A DNA stretch of 64,000 bases from Aliiroseovarius salicola. Lineage in GTDB: Bacteria > Pseudomonadota > Alphaproteobacteria > Rhodobacterales > Rhodobacteraceae. Positions 56,942-64,000 of the stretch are shown here, piece after piece (position 1 is the stretch's first letter; every line of letters starts with the position of its first letter). The notes below the pieces were generated by a model. It searched no databases, was not told the origin of the DNA, and was given only the letters and a program-made list of their open reading frames with translations. The position numbers and the translations under genes were made by a program. The stretch lies in the NCBI RefSeq assembly GCF_027891095.1, contig NZ_JAQIIO010000008.1, positions 62,001 to 126,000 on the forward strand, given 5' to 3'.

Positions 56942-58062
56942 TGGACAAGATGCCAAAATGGGCGGACGTTGCCCTGATCCCGTTTTTGAACCTGACGCTG
57001 GCTTTTGCCATTTCAATGGCAGTGATCGCCGCCATTGGGCAGGACCCGTTTGAAGCGGTGAAACTGATGGTCACCGGCGCGTTGGGGTCGAGCTATGGCT
57101 GGGGCTATACGCTGTACTACGCCACCAACTTCATCTTCACGGGCCTCGCCGTGTCGATTGCCTTTCAGGCAGCCTTGTTCAACATCGGCGGCGAAGGGCA
57201 AGCCGTACTTGGAGGTTTAGGCGTGGCACTGGTCTGCCTTTACATCCCCTTCCCGCATTGGACCGTGGCAATTCTGTTTGCGATGCTGGGTGGCGCACTT
57301 TTCGGGGCACTGTGGGCTGCCATTCCTGCCTATCTGCAGGCCAAACGCGGCAGCCACGTGGTGATCACCACCATCATGTTCAACTTCATCGCGGCTTCGC
57401 TTTTGAATTATGTGCTGGTGAACCTGCTGCGCCCGAAAGGCTCGATGGATCCGGCCTCGGCGCGGTTCCCGGAGACCACCAACCTGCCCACATTCCATGA
57501 CCTTTTGTCGCCCTTTGGAATTGCATTTTCTAAATCCGCGCCGGTGAACGTGTCGTTCATCGTAGCCGTCGTGGCATGTATCGTGGTCTATCTTCTGCTG
57601 TTCCGCTCACGCATTGGTTATGAAATCCGGTCCTTCGGGCAAAGCCAGAGCGCATCTGTTTACGCGGGCATTTCGCCGGTGAAGATCACCATGATTGCAA
57701 TGCTTCTTTCAGGCGGTCTTGCGGGCATGATGTCGATCAACAACACGATGGGTGAAAGCGAACGGCTGATCCTGAACTCTGTCGAAGGCGCGGGTTTCAT
57801 CGGCATCGCGGTGGCCCTGATGGGGCGCAACCACCCGTTTGGGGTCTTCCTCGCCGCGCTCCTCTTTGGCTTCCTCTATCAAGGCGGCGGTGAGTTGGCG
57901 CTTTGGCTGTCGATCCCGCGCGAGCTGGTGCTGGTTATTCAGGGTCTGGTGATCCTGTTTACAGGCGCCTTGGACAATATGATCCGAATGCCGGTGGAGC
58001 GAGCTTTCATTCGGGCCGCCAAGCGGGCCGAGGCCCGCGACGCCAAGCAGAAGGAGGCGTAA
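56941..58062 (+). CDS. nucleoside ABC transporter permease 1
   Basis: A 373-residue inner-membrane permease of the BPD_transp_2 family with about nine to ten hydrophobic segments. FNIGGEGQAVLGGLGVALV and GRNHPFGVFLAALLFGFLY are the family's conserved pieces. The ATG at 56941 overlaps the ATPase stop codon (TGATG), showing translational coupling. Its C-terminal tail is Lys/Arg/Ala-rich. Confidence 0.92.
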   Translation: MDKMPKWADVALIPFLNLTLAFAISMAVIAAIGQDPFEAVKLMVTGALGSSYGWGYTLYYATNFIFTGLAVSIAFQAALFNIGGEGQAVLGGLGVALVCLYIPFPHWTVAILFAMLGGALFGALWAAIPAYLQAKRGSHVVITTIMFNFIAASLLNYVLVNLLRPKGSMDPASARFPETTNLPTFHDLLSPFGIAFSKSAPVNVSFIVAVVACIVVYLLLFRSRIGYEIRSFGQSQSASVYAGISPVKITMIAMLLSGGLAGMMSINNTMGESERLILNSVEGAGFIGIAVALMGRNHPFGVFLAALLFGFLYQGGGELALWLSIPRELVLVIQGLVILFTGALDNMIRMPVERAFIRAAKRAEARDAKQKEA

Positions 58063-58065
58063 GTC

Positions 58066-59031
58066 ATGGATTTTCTGACGATCATTCAAATCCTCGACAG
58101 TGCCCTCCGTATGGCGACTCCACTTTTGCTGGCCTGTCTGGCGGGCCTGATTTCGGAACGCTCCGGCATTTTCGATATTGGGCTTGAGGGTAAAATCCTT
58201 GTGTCGGCCTTCTTCTCGGCGGCGGTTGCTTCACTTACCGGATCGGTTTGGTTGGGGCTTCTGGCCGGCGTGACCGTGTCGGTGGTGTTCTCGCTGGTGC
58301 ATGGCATGGCCTCGATCACCTTCCGCGGCAATCAACTGATCTCGGGTGTGGCACTAAACTTCCTTGCCTCGGGGCTCACAGTTCTGGTGGGCGAGACATG
58401 GTTTGGGCTCGGAGGGCGAACCCCGACCCTGGAAGGGGCTGAGCGGTTCAATCCGATCACTCTGCCCTTCGCGGATGCACTCAGGGATGTGCCCATATTG
58501 GGTCCGATCTATTCTACCCTTCTGTCCGGACACACATTGCTGGTTTATGTGGCGCTCCTGCTGGTGCCAACAGTCTGGTACGTGCTTTACCGCACGCGCT
58601 TTGGCCTGCGCATGCGCGCTGTTGGGGAAAACCCGGCAGCGGTGGATACGGCAGGGATTTCCGTCATCCGCCTGCGTTATACAGCGATGGTGATTGCGGG
58701 TGTTCTCTGCGGTCTGGCCGGGATCTATCTGGCCACCGGGCTGAGCTCGGGCTTTGGTAAGGAAATGAGCGCCGGACGCGGCTTTATCGCGCTGGCCGCC
58801 CTGATCTTTGCCAAGTGGAAGCCGGTGCCGGCACTGGGGGCGACGCTGCTCTTTGGTTTGCTTCAGGCCATCGCGATCCGATATCCCAAGATCGATCTGG
58901 GCTTCATCACCCTGCCATCGCAGTTCATGGAGGCCCTGCCCTACATCCTGACTGTGATCATTCTGGCAGGCTTCATTGGCAAGGCCATCCCGCCGAAAGC
59001 CGGGGGTCAACCTTATGTCAAAGAACGCTGA
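58066..59031 (+). CDS. nucleoside ABC transporter permease 2
   Basis: A 321-residue second permease of the same family, shorter and with the canonical FDIGLEGKILVSAFFSAAVAS and GRGFIALAALIFAKWKPVPA segments. With permease 1 it forms the heterodimeric channel. It starts 3 bp after the first permease gene, and its end overlaps the phosphorylase gene by 17 bp. Confidence 0.92.
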   Translation: MDFLTIIQILDSALRMATPLLLACLAGLISERSGIFDIGLEGKILVSAFFSAAVASLTGSVWLGLLAGVTVSVVFSLVHGMASITFRGNQLISGVALNFLASGLTVLVGETWFGLGGRTPTLEGAERFNPITLPFADALRDVPILGPIYSTLLSGHTLLVYVALLLVPTVWYVLYRTRFGLRMRAVGENPAAVDTAGISVIRLRYTAMVIAGVLCGLAGIYLATGLSSGFGKEMSAGRGFIALAALIFAKWKPVPALGATLLFGLLQAIAIRYPKIDLGFITLPSQFMEALPYILTVIILAGFIGKAIPPKAGGQPYVKER

Positions 59032-59821
59032 GGCAATTGCAGAGAAAGTTCGGGGCCTTGCAGGTCCCGAACCGGTCGACGTCGGTCTCGTTCTGGGATC
59101 TGGTCTGGGCCATCTTGCGGATGCGGTGGACGGCGTGGCCATCCCCTATTCCGAGCTGGATGGCTTTCCCCATGCGGGTGTATCCGGGCACAACCCAAAC
59201 CTTGTGATCGGCAATCTGGAAGGCACCCGCGTCGCCGTCTTTGGCGGGCGTGCGCATTACTATGAAAGCGGCAAGGCGGATGCGATGCGGCTTCCCCTTG
59301 AGGTGCTGAAGGCGTTGGGCGCCGACCGACTGATCCTGACCAACGCGGCAGGTTCGATGCGTCAGGACATCCCACCGGGAGATCTGATGTTGATCGAAGA
59401 TCACATTAACTTTTCGGGCCTTAACCCGCTGATTGGCGAACCGACTGATGCGCGGTTTGTGCCTATGGGCGGAGCCTATGATGTGGATATGCGGGCGGAG
59501 TTCACCGCAATCGCCGAGGAAGAGGGCATCGCGCTTAAACCCGGTGTTTACGCCTGGTACTCGGGACCGAGTTTTGAAACTCCTGCCGAAATCAGGGCCA
59601 TTCGCACGCTTGGGGCTGATGCAGTGGGCATGTCGACTGTGCCGGAAGTGATTCTTGCAAGGTTTCTCGGAATGCGCGCCACGGGGATCTCGACCATCAC
59701 CAACATGGCGCAGGGCCTTTCAGATGAGGCTATCAGCCACGAACACACCAAAGCCATGGCACCACTTGGAGCAAAAAAACTGGAAAAACTGGTTCGCAGG
59801 TATTTAACCCGTGACGAATGA
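59015..59821 (+). CDS. purine-nucleoside phosphorylase (trimeric type)
   Basis: A 268-residue enzyme of the low-molecular-mass PNP family: [69 protein letters not shown] and VGMSTVPEVILAR are the phosphate-, base- and ribose-site motifs. It splits purine nucleosides to base and ribose 1-phosphate. Its place directly behind the importer genes implies that imported nucleosides are its substrates. Start ATG 59015 lies within the permease gene. Confidence 0.94.
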   Translation: MSKNAEAIAEKVRGLAGPEPVDVGLVLGSGLGHLADAVDGVAIPYSELDGFPHAGVSGHNPNLVIGNLEGTRVAVFGGRAHYYESGKADAMRLPLEVLKALGADRLILTNAAGSMRQDIPPGDLMLIEDHINFSGLNPLIGEPTDARFVPMGGAYDVDMRAEFTAIAEEEGIALKPGVYAWYSGPSFETPAEIRAIRTLGADAVGMSTVPEVILARFLGMRATGISTITNMAQGLSDEAISHEHTKAMAPLGAKKLEKLVRRYLTRDE

Positions 59822-59878
59822 CCTGAAACTGCGCAATAAAATGAATTAAAGCGCTTTTTCTTTACATCCGGTCCGCTG

Positions 59879-60796
59879 ATGCAAATCTATCTTCCGATCG
59901 CCGAGGTCTCGGTGAATGCCTTTCTGCTTCTCGGCCTTGGCGGGATCGTCGGGATCCTGTCGGGCATGTTTGGTGTTGGTGGCGGGTTTCTGATGACGCC
60001 GCTTCTGTTCTTCATCGGCATCCCCCCCGCTGTAGCGGTAGCAACCGAAGCCAACCAGATTGTGGCTTCGTCTTTTTCCGGTGTGCTCGCGCATTTCAAA
60101 CGAAAGACAGTTGATCTCCGAATGGGGCTGGTCCTGCTTGTCGGGGGGCTGATCGGGGCAGCACTTGGCGTCCAGCTGTTCAACACTTTGAAAGCCATGG
60201 GGCAGGTCGACCTGTTGGTAAAACTGTCTTACGTGCTGTTTCTGGGCATCATCGGTGGGTTGATGTTCCTAGAAAGCCTCAATGCGATCATGAAGACGCG
60301 AGGCGGCAAAGTGGTGACAACCCGGCGCAAGCATTACTGGGTGCATAACCTGCCCTTCAAGATGAAGTTCCGCACCTCTGGTCTTTATATCTCGGTCATT
60401 CCGCCGATCCTTGTCGGAGTGCTGGTTGGTATCCTCGCAGCGATCATGGGTGTTGGTGGCGGGTTCATCATGGTTCCCGCGATGATCTATCTGCTTGGGA
60501 TGCCGACCAAGGTTGTCGTCGGCACCTCGCTTTTCCAGATCATCTTTGTGACCGCTTTCACAACGCTTTTGCACGCAACCACCAACTATACCGTAGATAT
60601 GGCGCTTGCGGTTCTGCTCTTGATCGGGGGCGTCGTCGGGGCCCAGATCGGGGCGCGGATCGGGGTCAAACTAAAGGCAGAGCAGCTACGTATTTTGCTG
60701 GCCATCATGGTGCTTGCGGTTTGCGGCAAACTGGCTCTGGACCTGCTTATCCAACCATCGGAGCTATTTGAAATCGGCGCAGGGGGCGGTCACTGA
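59879..60796 (+). CDS. TauE/SafE family sulfite exporter
   Basis: A 305-residue inner-membrane protein with about eight hydrophobic segments in two repeats, each opening with a GGIVGILSGMFGVGGGFLMTP or GILAAIMGVGGGFIMVP segment, the G-rich signature of TauE/SafE transporters. The family exports sulfite, sulfoacetate or related anions. It overlaps the next gene by one base (TGATG), so they are co-translated. It is not clearly linked to the nucleoside operon upstream. Confidence 0.93.
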   Translation: MQIYLPIAEVSVNAFLLLGLGGIVGILSGMFGVGGGFLMTPLLFFIGIPPAVAVATEANQIVASSFSGVLAHFKRKTVDLRMGLVLLVGGLIGAALGVQLFNTLKAMGQVDLLVKLSYVLFLGIIGGLMFLESLNAIMKTRGGKVVTTRRKHYWVHNLPFKMKFRTSGLYISVIPPILVGVLVGILAAIMGVGGGFIMVPAMIYLLGMPTKVVVGTSLFQIIFVTAFTTLLHATTNYTVDMALAVLLLIGGVVGAQIGARIGVKLKAEQLRILLAIMVLAVCGKLALDLLIQPSELFEIGAGGGH

Positions 60797-61566
60797 TGCG
60801 CATCCTCATCGCTTGTCTTTCCGCTCTGATCCTGGGGGTGACCGCAGCCCATGCCAAGGAAGAGGTGGTTGCTGGTCTCAGCCAGAATATGGTGTCGATC
60901 AACGCCACATTTGTGGGATCCGAAATCCTGATCTTTGGTGCCGTGAAACGAGAAACACCCGCTCCTGCGGATGAACCGCTTGAAGTGGTGGTGGTGGTCG
61001 AAGGGCCAAATGTTCCGGTCACCGTACGCAAAAAAGACAAAAGGTTTGGGATTTGGGTCAATACCGATGCGCTCGACATCGCGTCTGCCCCAAGTTTCTA
61101 TGCGGTTTCCGCCTCTTCAACGCTGGACGGATCCATCAACATTCTCGATGATCTGCGCCATCTGGTATCGGTCAACCGGGCGATCACGATCAGCGACAAT
61201 ATCTTCACCAACATTGATCCAACCGAATTCACCGAAGCCCTCATTCGCATTCGCGAAAACAATGGAACCTACCGTTTACTCGAAAACAATGTGACCGTGC
61301 GCCAGGATACATTGTTCGACACTCGTATCGCGCTTCCATCGAACCTGACTGAAGGCGAGTATCGCACCCGGATCTTGCTCACCCGTGCCGGATACGTTGC
61401 CGCCAGCTATGAGACGGTGATCAACGTGCAGAAGGTGGGACTTGAACGCTGGATCTACAATCTCGCCCATAACCAACCGCTGATCTACGGTCTCTTGTCG
61501 CTGTTTATCGCGATAGCCGCTGGCTGGGGCGCATCGTCGATTTTCCGGTTCATCCTAAGGGGCTGA
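60796..61566 (+). CDS. TIGR02186 family membrane-anchored periplasmic protein
   Basis: A 256-residue protein with signal peptide (LIACLSALILGVTAAHA), a beta-rich periplasmic part beginning VVAGLSQNMVSINATFVGSEILIFG, and a C-terminal membrane helix (QPLIYGLLSLFIAIAAGWGASSIFRF). This is the TIGR02186 (alphaproteobacterial TM) family. In my recollection it travels with TauE/SafE transporters, as here, suggesting an accessory or substrate-handling part of the exporter. Function is otherwise unknown. Confidence 0.9.
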   Translation: MRILIACLSALILGVTAAHAKEEVVAGLSQNMVSINATFVGSEILIFGAVKRETPAPADEPLEVVVVVEGPNVPVTVRKKDKRFGIWVNTDALDIASAPSFYAVSASSTLDGSINILDDLRHLVSVNRAITISDNIFTNIDPTEFTEALIRIRENNGTYRLLENNVTVRQDTLFDTRIALPSNLTEGEYRTRILLTRAGYVAASYETVINVQKVGLERWIYNLAHNQPLIYGLLSLFIAIAAGWGASSIFRFILRG

Positions 61567-61700
61567 CCCAATCGTTTCGGCGGTTGATGAATCATTTTCC
61601 ATCAGTCCAAGTTTAGCGACAAAACTCGAATGTCAGGTTTCTAAAAAATGCCGTCGAGGAATGCTCCATCACTTGATCCCGGACGTGATCGACACAGACA

Positions 61701-62429
61701 TTAACCTCGCCCGATGTAAGGCATCTTGGTGGCCATCACTGTCATGAACTGTACGTTGGCCTCTGGGGGCAGATTGGCCATGTGCAGGACTGATCGGGCC
61801 ACATCATCCACATCCATAGTTGGTGGCGGCACTTCGCCACGCGCAACCGCCTCATCGGCAATACCCTGTAAAAGTTCGGTACGCGCATTGCCGATATCGA
61901 TCTGCCCGCATGCAATATCAAAGGGCCTTCCATCTAGGCTCAATTGCCGTGTCAGCCCGGTAATTCCATGTTTGGTGACGGTATATGTCACGGCACCTTC
62001 ACGGGGCACATGCGCGGAAATCGAGCCATTATTGATGATCCGTCCACCTTGAGGATCCTGTGCCCGCATCCGGGCAAAGGCAGCGCGGGCACACAGGAAC
62101 ATGCCGGTCAGGTTCACATTCACCGCGCGGTTCCAATCTTCGACCGAGACCTCGTCAATTGCAGCGGCCGGAGTGAATACTCCCGCATTGTTGAAGAGCA
62201 CGTCCAGATGACCGGTGCGATCAGTAAATTGTTCAAAAGCGCGGTCGACAGCGGACGGATCAGATACATCTGCAGGCAACACAACCGCGTTCTGATGACC
62301 TTCAGCCACAGCTTCAAGCGCGTCCTTGCGCCGAGCCAGTAGCCCAACGGTCCAACCTTCTGACAGGAACAGATCGGCCACCGTCCGACCGATGCCGGAA
62401 CTTGCTCCAGTGATCAGAATACTAGCCAT
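61701..62429 (-). CDS. short-chain dehydrogenase/reductase
   Basis: The 242-residue protein has the classical SDR features: TGASSGIG (7-14), NAG in DVLFNNAGVFT, the catalytic Ser in NNGSISAHVPREGAV and the YTVTK active-site pair. The cofactor residue following GLLARRKD suggests NADP(H), because of the Arg pair. Substrate unknown. It overlaps the helicase-like gene by 8 bp on the same strand. Confidence 0.92.
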   Translation of the reverse strand: MASILITGASSGIGRTVADLFLSEGWTVGLLARRKDALEAVAEGHQNAVVLPADVSDPSAVDRAFEQFTDRTGHLDVLFNNAGVFTPAAAIDEVSVEDWNRAVNVNLTGMFLCARAAFARMRAQDPQGGRIINNGSISAHVPREGAVTYTVTKHGITGLTRQLSLDGRPFDIACGQIDIGNARTELLQGIADEAVARGEVPPPTMDVDDVARSVLHMANLPPEANVQFMTVMATKMPYIGRG

Positions 62430-63960
62430 TTTCTCCTCCCTCAGCCTGAAGCGTCAACGGTGCTGCCGGGGCACGTAGGTCGTCAACACGCAACCCGTCC
62501 GTCGGGCGTGCCATTGCATAGCGTGTGACCCAGTGCAGCCGATGTTCAGCACGGGTAATCGCCACGTAGGCCAGCCGCTTCCAGAGCGGAATTCCAGCCT
62601 CGTTTCGTCCCATCTGGGCTGCTGCATAGAGGTCTGGCGCAAAAACCTGCACATCCGGCCACTGGCTGCCCTGTGCCTTGTGGATCGTCACCGCCGCCCC
62701 ATGCAGGAACGCTGCCCCCATGCGGGCGGCAAAGGGGATGAAAGGTTCTTCTTCATCGGGCAACTCAATTTTCACGATCGAGGCTGCTGAAACCTGTGGA
62801 TCCTCCGCCCCAATCACATGCAACCGCGAAAATCCCGGTTTCTTGCCGGGTCCGAGATAGACACATTGCGCGCCCTTGATCAGCCCACGCGCTTCAAGAT
62901 CAATCCTCTTCTTGCGGTGTTTGAGCGGCAATTCGATCCCGTCACAAATCAATGGCTCACCAGGCATGAGCTCCTCCGCGGGCGCCCCAAACGCCCCTCG
63001 GAAAGCTGAGATCAGCCGAACCCGTGTCTTGTTGCGCCACACCAGCACGGGCGAACGCGCCATCAGGTCGGCGTTGACCCGAGGCGCCAGCTGTACACGC
63101 TCATCCCGACGCGCCGCATCTTCGATCATACGTTCAAACGCGTCAAAACTCAGACTGTCGTCAGATAGCGCATGGGCCAGATCGAGGATCGGATTGTCCT
63201 CTTTCTGACGGTGGATGCGGTGCAGCTCCAATTTGCGCATATCACCCAGCTTGTCGAACACCATCGTGCCCGACTGCCCCACCGGGGCCAGCTGCGCGGG
63301 ATCACCAAACAGGATCAGGGTCGGAAAAATCTCGCGCAGATCATCGAACTGTTTGTCATCAAGCATAGAGCTTTCGTCGACAAAGCCGATGTCCAGCGGA
63401 TCACCACGCCGTTTCCAACCGGTAATGAAGTCCGACCCGCGCAACCCCGCTGCGGCCAAAGCGCCGGGAATGGATTTGTTCGTCTGATAAAACGCAAAAG
63501 CCCGGTCCAACGCTTCATCCGTCAAACCCTCAATCTCAGGTCGCTCCCCTTCACCGGACAGCCACTCGGCAATCTTTTCGTATTCCGGGTCATAGACGGG
63601 AGTGTAGAGGATGCGGTGAATGGTGGTCGCAGGCACACCACGCATGCGCAAAACGGAAGCCGCTTTGTTGGTTGGTGCCAGAATGGCCAGCGTGCGACGA
63701 TCCTTTTTCTTCTTGCTCTCATAGTCGCCGGACACAATGTCGACGCCCGCCGCCTCTAACGCTTTGTATAGCTCGGCCAACAGCATGGTCTTGCCCGATC
63801 CGGCCTTGCCCATCACCGCAAAAACCTGCGCCTTTCCGTCCGACATGGGTGTCAGAAGCGCATCGTCCAGATTCACACCCGCCCCTCGCAACATTTCTGC
63901 AACGCGATCATGGGCTTCGGCTTGGTCTTCGGAAAACGTAATGGGGGACAGCTCACTCAT
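62422..63960 (-). CDS. RecD/Pif1-like ATP-dependent DNA helicase
   Basis: A 512-residue superfamily 1 helicase: Walker A GKAGSGKT (51-58), ILAPTNKAASVLRMR (motif Ia), IGFVDESSMLDDKQ (motif II), ILFGDPAQLAPVGQ (motif III), HRIHRQKEDNPIL (motif IV) and C-terminal TIHKAQGSQWPDVQVF and LAYVAITRAEHRL (motifs V and VI). The layout matches RecD2/Dda-type 5'-3' helicases. Residues about 310-420 hold an insertion of the SH3-like sort. It translocates on single-stranded DNA; the actual role is not visible. The ATG lies 40 bp from the window end. Confidence 0.9.
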   Translation of the reverse strand: MSELSPITFSEDQAEAHDRVAEMLRGAGVNLDDALLTPMSDGKAQVFAVMGKAGSGKTMLLAELYKALEAAGVDIVSGDYESKKKKDRRTLAILAPTNKAASVLRMRGVPATTIHRILYTPVYDPEYEKIAEWLSGEGERPEIEGLTDEALDRAFAFYQTNKSIPGALAAAGLRGSDFITGWKRRGDPLDIGFVDESSMLDDKQFDDLREIFPTLILFGDPAQLAPVGQSGTMVFDKLGDMRKLELHRIHRQKEDNPILDLAHALSDDSLSFDAFERMIEDAARRDERVQLAPRVNADLMARSPVLVWRNKTRVRLISAFRGAFGAPAEELMPGEPLICDGIELPLKHRKKRIDLEARGLIKGAQCVYLGPGKKPGFSRLHVIGAEDPQVSAASIVKIELPDEEEPFIPFAARMGAAFLHGAAVTIHKAQGSQWPDVQVFAPDLYAAAQMGRNEAGIPLWKRLAYVAITRAEHRLHWVTRYAMARPTDGLRVDDLRAPAAPLTLQAEGGENG

Positions 63961-64000
63961 GGCGAGACCCTACCCCGTGGAACAAAAAGCGAAAAGGCGA

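Noticed and set aside
59846..59864. Possible terminator AAAGCGCTTTTTCTTT after the purine-nucleoside phosphorylase gene.
   Set aside because: The self-complementary part is only five base pairs with no loop, too small for a credible hairpin.

Overview
This window looks like a chromosomal segment of a marine alphaproteobacterium of the Rhodobacterales (roseobacter group). The evidence is gene content and order: several families largely confined to alphaproteobacteria (DUF2125, DUF2161, DUF1489, TIGR02186, TIGR01459), an F1 ATP synthase operon atpHAGDC without F0 genes, a manganese-dependent pyrophosphatase, a B12-dependent class II ribonucleotide reductase, a Hint-domain protein, a GC-rich base composition and a CIRCE-controlled groESL. 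It is mostly housekeeping DNA; the only mobile element seen is one IS6-family insertion sequence. No tRNA, rRNA, CRISPR array or prophage was recognised.

Layout. 1-1.2 kb: groEL (cut by the window edge) and groES with CIRCE operator. 1.2-6.1 kb: a TraB/GumN-type secreted protein, a PD-(D/E)XK-like DUF2161 protein with an 8-bp tandem repeat just upstream, Mn-pyrophosphatase, a glutathione S-transferase and an M48 lipoprotein peptidase. 6.2-10.5 kb: a co-oriented run of HAD hydrolase, MaoC hydratase, RibF, Dabb protein, YcgN and threonine aldolase. 10.6-15.7 kb: alpha/beta hydrolase and NahD-like isomerase, PRPP synthase, H-type lectin, TetA-like exporter, acetyltransferase. 15.8-20.7 kb: atpCDGAH on the minus strand. 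21-27 kb: methyltransferases, glyoxalase II, ClpA. 27.1-30.4 kb: a gene remnant with two premature stops, then an ExbB/MotA-like plus MotB/OmpA-like pair with a long coiled coil. 30.5-35.2 kb: ChaC, DUF2125, extensin-like, prephenate dehydrogenase and HisC, with a decayed hisC fragment at 35.9 kb. 35.4-41 kb: stress protein, cupin, rpsD, an ICMT-like membrane protein, a DsrE-like secreted protein and a Hint protein. 41.2-44.3 kb: divergent zinc-uptake locus znuBC-zur / znuA. 44.5-45.5 kb: IS6 element beside a truncated gene. 45.9-54.2 kb: class II RNR, DUF1489, PhyH oxygenase, a strongly structured intergenic segment, a class IV aminotransferase, AbrB transporter, stress protein, Nfu-type Fe-S scaffold, TsaB, RimI. 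54.3-59.8 kb: a BMP-type nucleoside ABC transporter operon ending in purine-nucleoside phosphorylase. 59.9-64 kb: TauE/SafE exporter with its TIGR02186 partner, an SDR and a RecD/Pif1-like helicase.

How genes work together: znuABC and Zur form an autoregulated zinc-import circuit; the 54-60 kb operon imports nucleosides and cleaves them; hisC, prephenate dehydrogenase and the extensin-like gene overlap by ATGA junctions; TsaB and RimI are the usual tRNA-t6A/acetylation pair behind an Nfu scaffold. Six copies of a dispersed 55-75 bp intergenic palindromic repeat were found. The most unusual items are the octamer CTAG repeat, the Zorya-like stator pair without a defence partner, the structured element before the aminotransferase, and two decayed genes readable in the intergenic DNA.
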